From Actinoplanes derwentensis (GTDB lineage: Bacteria; Actinomycetota; Actinomycetes; Mycobacteriales; Micromonosporaceae): a stretch of 64,000 nucleotides of DNA. Positions within the stretch are counted from its first letter, which is position 1, and every line of letters starts with the position of its first letter. The notes under the pieces were generated by a model that saw only the letters and a program-made list of their open reading frames with translations, did no database searches and was not told the origin of the DNA. Where the stretch lies: NCBI RefSeq assembly GCF_900104725.1, contig NZ_LT629758.1:2914001-2978000 (forward strand), written 5' to 3'. Below, in pieces: positions 59,682-64,000 of the stretch. A program made the position numbers and the translations under genes.

Positions 59682-60545
59682 TCAGGGGTTCGGGAAAAAG
59701 CCACCGCCGGTCTTGCGGCCCAGACGGCCTTCGGCGACCAGCGTGCGCAGCAAGGCCGGGGGCGCGTAGATCGGGTCGCCGAACTCGGCGTGCAGGGCCC
59801 CGGCGACCGAGGCGATCACGTCCAGGCCGATCAGGTCGGTCAGTTCGAGCGGTCCCAGCGGGTGCGAGCAGCCGAGTCGCATCCCCCGGTCGATGTCGGC
59901 GGCCGAGGCGTGGCCGGTCTCCACCATCCGGATCGCGCCGAGCAGGTACGGGATCAGCAGCGCGTTGACCACGAAACCACCCCGGTCGGCGGACCGGATC
60001 GGCTGTTTGCCCAGCACCTCGACGGCGAAGGCCTCGGCTCCGGCGGTGACGTGCGGGGCGGTCTGGGCGGTGGGCACCACCTCGACCAGTGGCAGCACCT
60101 GCACCGGGTTGAAGAAGTGGGTGCCGATCACCCGCCACGGCTGTCCGGTGTACCCGGCGAGCTGGGTGATCCGGAACGAGGACGTGTTGGACGCCAGGAT
60201 CGCGTCCGGGTCCTCGATCGCCGCGTCCAGGGCGGTGAAGACGTCACGCTTGAGTTTCTCGTCCTCAGGCACCGACTCGATGACCAGTTGCCGGTCGGCG
60301 AGCCCGGTCAGCGTGCCGGTGAACGAGACGGCGCCGAGGGCCCGCTCCCGGTCGTCGGCGCTGATCTTGCCGCGGGTCACCGCCCGGTCGAGGGACCGGC
60401 TGATCCGGTCGCGGCCCCGCGTCATCGAGTCGGCTGACGAGACCGCGACCCTCACGTCCAGGCCGGCCCGGGCGCAGAGTTCGGCGAGCCCGGCGCCCAT
60501 GGTGCCGCAGCCGACGATGCCGACCCGGGTGATCGTCGAGTTCAT
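59682..60545 (-). CDS. 3-hydroxybutyryl/3-hydroxyacyl-CoA dehydrogenase
   Basis: A 287-residue NAD(P)-dependent dehydrogenase. The N-terminal Rossmann domain has VGIVGCGTMGAGLAELCARAG; the catalytic His lies in IGTHFFNPVQVLPLVEVV, with the partner Glu in VIESVPED and Asn in FVVNALLIPY. The C-terminal LELTDLIGLDV is typical of HbdA/FadB2-type enzymes. It interconverts acetoacetyl-CoA and 3-hydroxybutyryl-CoA. It overlaps the KAS III gene by ATGA and follows the crotonyl-CoA reductase, so it should supply 3-hydroxybutyryl-CoA for crotonyl/ethylmalonyl-CoA formation. A hairpin at 59627-59670 follows it. Confidence 0.93.
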   Translation of the reverse strand: MNSTITRVGIVGCGTMGAGLAELCARAGLDVRVAVSSADSMTRGRDRISRSLDRAVTRGKISADDRERALGAVSFTGTLTGLADRQLVIESVPEDEKLKRDVFTALDAAIEDPDAILASNTSSFRITQLAGYTGQPWRVIGTHFFNPVQVLPLVEVVPTAQTAPHVTAGAEAFAVEVLGKQPIRSADRGGFVVNALLIPYLLGAIRMVETGHASAADIDRGMRLGCSHPLGPLELTDLIGLDVIASVAGALHAEFGDPIYAPPALLRTLVAEGRLGRKTGGGFFPNP

Positions 60546-61531
60546 CGCTGTCCCGTCCAGCGCAGCAGTGCGGCACCGAGGGACATGCCGCCGCCGAACC
60601 CGGCCAGCAGCACCAGGTCGCCGTCGTGCAGGTGCCCGTTGGTGGCGGCGTCGTCCAGGGCGAGGGCGGTGGACGCGCTGCCGGTGTTGCCGTAGCGTTC
60701 CAGGTTCCGGTGGGTGTGCGCGTGATCCAGCCCGGACCGGGTCACGAGTTCGCTGAGCATCACCCCGTTGGCCTGGTGCGGCACGAAGTGGCCGACGTCG
60801 GCGAGTTGGTGGCCGGCCCGTTCGACCAGGGTGCGCAGCGCGCCGGGCACGGTGTCCATGACGAAGTCCCGCACGCCCCGGCCGTCCATCCGGAACAGGT
60901 GGTCGCCGTTGTCGACGGTCTCGTGGGTGGTGGGGGTGCGGCTGCCGCCGGCGGTGACACTGATCAGGCCGTGGGCGTGACCGTGGCTGGACAGTTCCAT
61001 GTCGAGGAAACCGCCGGTGGGCACCGGGCCGACGACTGCCGCGCCCGCGCCGTCGCCGAGCAGCACCACCGTCTTACGGTCGGTGACGTCCAGGATCCGG
61101 GAGTAGACGTCGGCGGCGACCACCAGCGCGTACGTGCCGGGGTCCTGGGCCACCAGCGCCCGGGCCAGGGCAAGGCCGTAGACGAAACCGCTGCACACGA
61201 CGTTGATGTCGAGGCAGGCGGCGCCGGTCGTACCGAGGAGGTTCTGCACCAGGTAGGAGGTCGGCGGCTGCGGTGAGTCCGGGGTGGAGGTGGAGACGAT
61301 GAGATAGCGGATCGCCGAGGCGTCCAGCCCGGCCCGGTCGAGGGCCTGGGCCGCGGCGTGCGCCGCCAGGTCGGAGGTGGCCTCGTCCGGGGCGGCGTAC
61401 CGGCGGGCGGCGATCTGCGTCTTACGTTCGATCCACTCCGGCGTGACACCGGCCGGGCCGGCCACGTCCTCGCCGGTCACGATCTGTTTCGGGACGTACG
61501 CCCCGGTGGCCAGGATCCCGATCGCTGACAC
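60542..61531 (-). CDS. Ketoacyl-ACP synthase III-like condensing enzyme
   Basis: A 329-residue thiolase-fold KAS III protein. The nucleophile is in LDINVVCSGFVYGL (Cys), and the His-Asn pair in VPHQANGVM and YGNTGSASTALAL. These are the residues of FabH-type initiation. It condenses an acyl-CoA with malonyl-ACP (or, in some cases, acetyl-CoA with malonyl-CoA). Located between the 3-hydroxyacyl-CoA dehydrogenase and crotonyl-CoA reductase genes, it probably makes an acetoacetyl- or starter unit for lipid or polyketide synthesis. It starts at GTG 61531, three bases after the reductase stop. Confidence 0.92.
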   Translation of the reverse strand: MSAIGILATGAYVPKQIVTGEDVAGPAGVTPEWIERKTQIAARRYAAPDEATSDLAAHAAAQALDRAGLDASAIRYLIVSTSTPDSPQPPTSYLVQNLLGTTGAACLDINVVCSGFVYGLALARALVAQDPGTYALVVAADVYSRILDVTDRKTVVLLGDGAGAAVVGPVPTGGFLDMELSSHGHAHGLISVTAGGSRTPTTHETVDNGDHLFRMDGRGVRDFVMDTVPGALRTLVERAGHQLADVGHFVPHQANGVMLSELVTRSGLDHAHTHRNLERYGNTGSASTALALDDAATNGHLHDGDLVLLAGFGGGMSLGAALLRWTGQR

Positions 61532-61534
61532 GAG

Positions 61535-62884
61535 TCACACCTTCGCTGTCGAGGAGTACCGGCGCCACCCGGTGAGCCGGTCGGCACCGATGCGGGCACG
61601 CGCCAGCGGATCGGTCACGCCGAGGCCTTCGGTGGGGGCGAGACAGAGCACACCGACCTTGCCGATGTGACCGTTGTTCTGGACCAGGCGCAGTGCCTCG
61701 CCGGTGTCCGCCATGGTGAAGACGTCGGTCAGGATCGGGACGAGGCCGCCCTGCCGGAACAGGCGTGCGGTGTCCCACTGCTCCTGCAGGTTGGCGATGT
61801 GGCTGCCGATCACCCGTTTCAGGTTCATCCACAGGTACCGGTTGTCGAACTGGTGGTGATAGCCGGTGCTGGAACCGCAGGTGACGACCGAGCCGCCGCG
61901 GCGGACCACGTGCACGGACGTACCGAAGGTGGCCCGGCCGACGTAGTCGAACGCGATGTGCGGGTCCTCGCCGAGTTCGGCCCGGATCCGGCGGCCGAGC
62001 CGTTTGCCGTACTCGACGGCCTCCGCCGGGGTGTCCGCGCCGTCGCCCATGCCCAGTTCGCGACGGTCGATGACCAGGTCACAGCCCTGTTCGCGGAGGA
62101 TCGCCGCCTTGCGTTCGGAGCTGACCACACCGACCGCGACGCCGCCGCCGTTCTTGACCATCTGGACCGCGAAGCCGCCGAGACCACCGGTGGCGCCCCA
62201 GACCAGCACGATGTCGCCCTGTTTCATCCGGGCGCCGCGGTCGCTGATCAGCATCCGGTACGCGGTTCCCGCGCACAGCGTGACCGAGGCGGCCTCCTCC
62301 CAGGTCAGATGCGGCGGCTTCGGGACGAGCTGGCTGGCACGCACCACCGTGTAGTGGGCGAGCCCGCCGAAGTTGGTCTCGTAACCCCAGGCCCGGCCCT
62401 CGGTGCCCATCATGGCGTCGGCGTGCGAGCCGGGGTCCTGGTCGTCGACGTACGCGGGACTCACCATCACGTGATCGCCGACGTTCCAGTGCCGGACCCC
62501 GTCGCCGACGCGCACCACCACGCCGGCCGCGTCCGAACCGACCACCTGGTGCGGCAGGTCGTGACGGGCCGCGTAGCCGCCCTGCTTGGCGAACCGGCGC
62601 ACCGCCGTGAACGTGGAGATCGGCTGGTACATCGCCGACCACACGGTGTTGTAGTTGACCGAACTGGCCATCACCGCGACCACGACCTCATCGGGTGCGA
62701 GCACCGGCATCGGAACCGGCCCGACGTGGGTGGTCCGCCGGACGTCCCGGTCGGCCTCCTCCGCACCGAACAGGGTGGCGTCCTGTTCCCGCAGGTGCAC
62801 GGCGGTGAACGACTCCGGCAGAGGGATTCGGGCCAGCTCGTCCGGTGGCGCGCCGGCGAGTACCGCTGCGGCCAAGGTGTCCAT
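61535..62884 (-). CDS. ccr: Crotonyl-CoA carboxylase/reductase
   Basis: A 449-residue medium-chain reductase of the crotonyl-CoA carboxylase/reductase family. Long CCR-specific stretches are seen: VAVMASSVNYNTVWSAMYQPISTF, HQVVGSDAAGVVVRVGDGVRHW, GYETNFGGLAHYTVVRASQLVPKP, LVWGATGGLGGFAVQMVKNGG (NADPH site), EDPHIAFDYVGRATFGTSV and NRYLWMNLKRVIGSHIANLQE. It reduces and carboxylates enoyl-CoA thioesters, giving ethylmalonyl-CoA from crotonyl-CoA as an extender unit. The operon context (dehydrogenase, KAS III, phosphopantetheinyl transferase) supports precursor supply. The 90-bp gap upstream may hold an extra promoter. Confidence 0.95.
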   Translation of the reverse strand: MDTLAAAVLAGAPPDELARIPLPESFTAVHLREQDATLFGAEEADRDVRRTTHVGPVPMPVLAPDEVVVAVMASSVNYNTVWSAMYQPISTFTAVRRFAKQGGYAARHDLPHQVVGSDAAGVVVRVGDGVRHWNVGDHVMVSPAYVDDQDPGSHADAMMGTEGRAWGYETNFGGLAHYTVVRASQLVPKPPHLTWEEAASVTLCAGTAYRMLISDRGARMKQGDIVLVWGATGGLGGFAVQMVKNGGGVAVGVVSSERKAAILREQGCDLVIDRRELGMGDGADTPAEAVEYGKRLGRRIRAELGEDPHIAFDYVGRATFGTSVHVVRRGGSVVTCGSSTGYHHQFDNRYLWMNLKRVIGSHIANLQEQWDTARLFRQGGLVPILTDVFTMADTGEALRLVQNNGHIGKVGVLCLAPTEGLGVTDPLARARIGADRLTGWRRYSSTAKV

Positions 62885-62974
62885 GGGTGTCCTCGCGATC
62901 GTGGTGCGGTCAGCCGGTTGCCGTCCGGGCGATCCTGGCGCCCGGACGGCCCTGCTCCCACCCCAGCGGCACCC

Positions 62975-63613
62975 CTACGCGGGCACCGCGATCGCGGTGA
63001 CGACCAGCCCGTTCGCGCAGATCCAGCGGCCGGTGAACCCGGCCGGGTCGCCCGCGCGACGGTCCAGCATGGTGGCGGCGAAGGTGCCGCCGGGATCCAG
63101 TTCGATCCGGGCCGCCTCGAAGCCGATGAACCGGCGGGTGAGCGGGAACCACGCCTTGTAGACGGATTCCTTGGCGCTGAACAGCAGCCGGTCCCACGGC
63201 ACCCCGGAGTTCTCCACGGGCAGCTTCTCCTCCGGGAGCGCGATGGCGTTCAGGACACCGTCCGGCAGGGGGGCGGCGGGTTCGGCGTCCAGGCCGATGG
63301 TGAGCACGTCGGCGGCCCACGCCACCGCGCTGCCCCGGAAACCGTCGCAGTGGGTCATGCTGCCGACCACGCCGGCCGGCCAGCCCGGGGCGCCGCGGTC
63401 GCCGGGCAGGATCGGCACGGCCGCCGTCCCGAGCCGGGCGAGGGCGGTCCGCGCGCAGTGCCGCACGGTGGTGAACTCACGGCGCCGCTTACCGACGGCC
63501 CGCGCGATCACCGCCTCCTCGGCCGGGAACAGCACCAGACCGGGCGGGTCCGTGTACGTCTCCGCGGTGACGACCGTCGCCGGCAGCAACCCGGCCAGGA
63601 TGCCCGCGTTCAC
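62975..63613 (-). CDS. Sfp/EntD-like 4'-phosphopantetheinyl transferase
   Basis: A 212-residue phosphopantetheinyl transferase. Motifs: GVVGSMTHCDGFRGSAVAWA (substrate His/Cys loop), LTIGLDAEPAAPLP (metal Asp/Glu), and LLFSAKESVYKAWFPLT (KExxxK). It resembles EntD-type enzymes of actinomycetes and transfers 4'-phosphopantetheine from CoA to the Ser of ACPs. It is the second such activity here, the first being the C-terminal domain of the 1648-residue synthase. GTG 63613 overlaps the stop of the upstream sulfotransferase gene (GTGA at 63610-63613), which fits an operon with that gene and the ccr gene downstream. Confidence 0.92.
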   Translation of the reverse strand: MNAGILAGLLPATVVTAETYTDPPGLVLFPAEEAVIARAVGKRRREFTTVRHCARTALARLGTAAVPILPGDRGAPGWPAGVVGSMTHCDGFRGSAVAWAADVLTIGLDAEPAAPLPDGVLNAIALPEEKLPVENSGVPWDRLLFSAKESVYKAWFPLTRRFIGFEAARIELDPGGTFAATMLDRRAGDPAGFTGRWICANGLVVTAIAVPA

Positions 63614-64000
63614 AGCGGCACGTGCAGCAGGACGCCGGCGGCGGCCGCCACGGCCTTGTCGATCGCCGTGCCGGGGGCGCACGACCGGCGCAGGGCCGCT
63701 CGCAGGCGTGAGTCCAGGCGTGCCGCACCGGTGCGCCGGCCGTCGTCGACGAGTGCCGCCGACGCGGTCAGCCACGACCGGTTCGCCGGCACCCCGAGGA
63801 ACCCGGCCAGCCGGGTGAGCTGGCCGCGGGTGTCGGCGATCAGGTTCTCGTAGGACAGCATCGTCCACCGGTCGGCGGGCAGGCGCAGCAGTTCGTCGGC
63901 GCCGTCGCGGGTCATCTCGGACCACAGTGCCCCGAACGCGGTGACCGGCACGTCCCGCGACATCAGTCCGGGCAGCTCCCGCGGGTCGGCGAGCATCCGG
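63610..64000 (-). CDS. Sulfotransferase family protein, C-terminal part (cut by window edge)
   Basis: The final 130 codons of a gene that continues past the right edge. The visible piece has ALWSEMTRDGADELLRLPADRWTMLSYENLIADTRGQLTRLAGFLGVPANRSWL. This matches the C-terminal region of PAPS-dependent sulfotransferases or related enzymes, where LPxxR...YExLxADP..L..L..FLG is typical. The PAPS-binding N-terminus is outside the window. The rest of the operon (phosphopantetheinyl transferase, ccr, KAS III, dehydrogenase) suggests sulfation, or a sulfotransferase-like release step, on the lipid or polyketide. Confidence in the family is moderate because half is missing. Confidence 0.7.
   Translation of the reverse strand, partial: RMLADPRELPGLMSRDVPVTAFGALWSEMTRDGADELLRLPADRWTMLSYENLIADTRGQLTRLAGFLGVPANRSWLTASAALVDDGRRTGAARLDSRLRAALRRSCAPGTAIDKAVAAAAGVLLHVPL

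Overview
The window reads as chromosomal DNA of a high-GC actinomycete. Codons strongly favour G or C at the third position, GTG starts are frequent, operons are packed with 4-base stop/start overlaps, and several mRNAs look leaderless. The gene mix (soluble chemoreceptor, EAL protein, many TetR/AraC/MerR switches, iterative type I lipid/polyketide synthases, caspase-like conflict proteins) suggests a Micromonosporaceae member such as Actinoplanes. This is inferred from style and content, with no marker gene in view. No rRNA, tRNA, CRISPR array, insertion sequence or replication origin was seen.

Left part (1-31.7 kb) is a mosaic of small metabolic and regulatory units. In order these are: a truncated family-2 glycosyltransferase, a 51-residue membrane peptide, AraC/SnoaL, a secreted sugar dehydrogenase, and an LVIVD-repeat protein with a His/Met-rich anchored protein. 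Next come a TetR/short-chain dehydrogenase pair with a compact leaderless promoter, an Orn/Lys/Arg decarboxylase, an amidase facing an amidohydrolase-RidA pair, and an McrBC type IV restriction system. After those lie a CPBP protease, a Baeyer-Villiger monooxygenase/SMP-30/MFS operon with a TetR gene and a clear operator, a cytosolic PAS chemoreceptor, a MerR regulator whose promoter box recurs before an S33 peptidase, an MFS transporter and a cytidine deaminase. Gene remnants lie at about 16.9 kb (deaminase), 27.3-28.1 kb (a TPR regulator tail and a frameshifted ligase-like tail) and 32.8-33.2 kb (a lysX remnant).

Right part (33.3-64 kb) is dominated by lipid/polyketide biosynthesis. A seven-gene minus-strand operon (51160 down to 34488) starts with a 2237-residue synthase (FMN enoyl-reductase-like, KS, AT, ACP, KR). 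It continues with a 1648-residue synthase (KS, AT, DH, phosphopantetheinyl transferase), a free ACP, an alpha/beta hydrolase, a GT1 glycosyltransferase, a membrane-tethered methyltransferase and a degenerate galactokinase-like protein. This is the architecture of the Pfa/Hgl-like 'secondary lipid' synthases, and the tailoring genes point to a glycosylated, methylated lipid. A second minus-strand operon (64000 down to 59682) encodes a sulfotransferase, an Sfp-type transferase, crotonyl-CoA carboxylase/reductase, a KAS III enzyme and 3-hydroxyacyl-CoA dehydrogenase. That set could supply ethylmalonyl-CoA or a starter to the synthase.

Between the two lipid operons (52.5-59.6 kb) sits a likely biological-conflict module. 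It has a gene of unknown function behind a 40-bp perfect palindrome, a small helical protein overlapping a CATRA-like protein that ends in a TIR-like NADase domain, and, facing them, a three-TM protein and a 1052-residue helical-repeat/CHAT caspase-like protein with an intact His-Cys dyad. The lipid synthase locus and this conflict module are the most interesting parts of the window.
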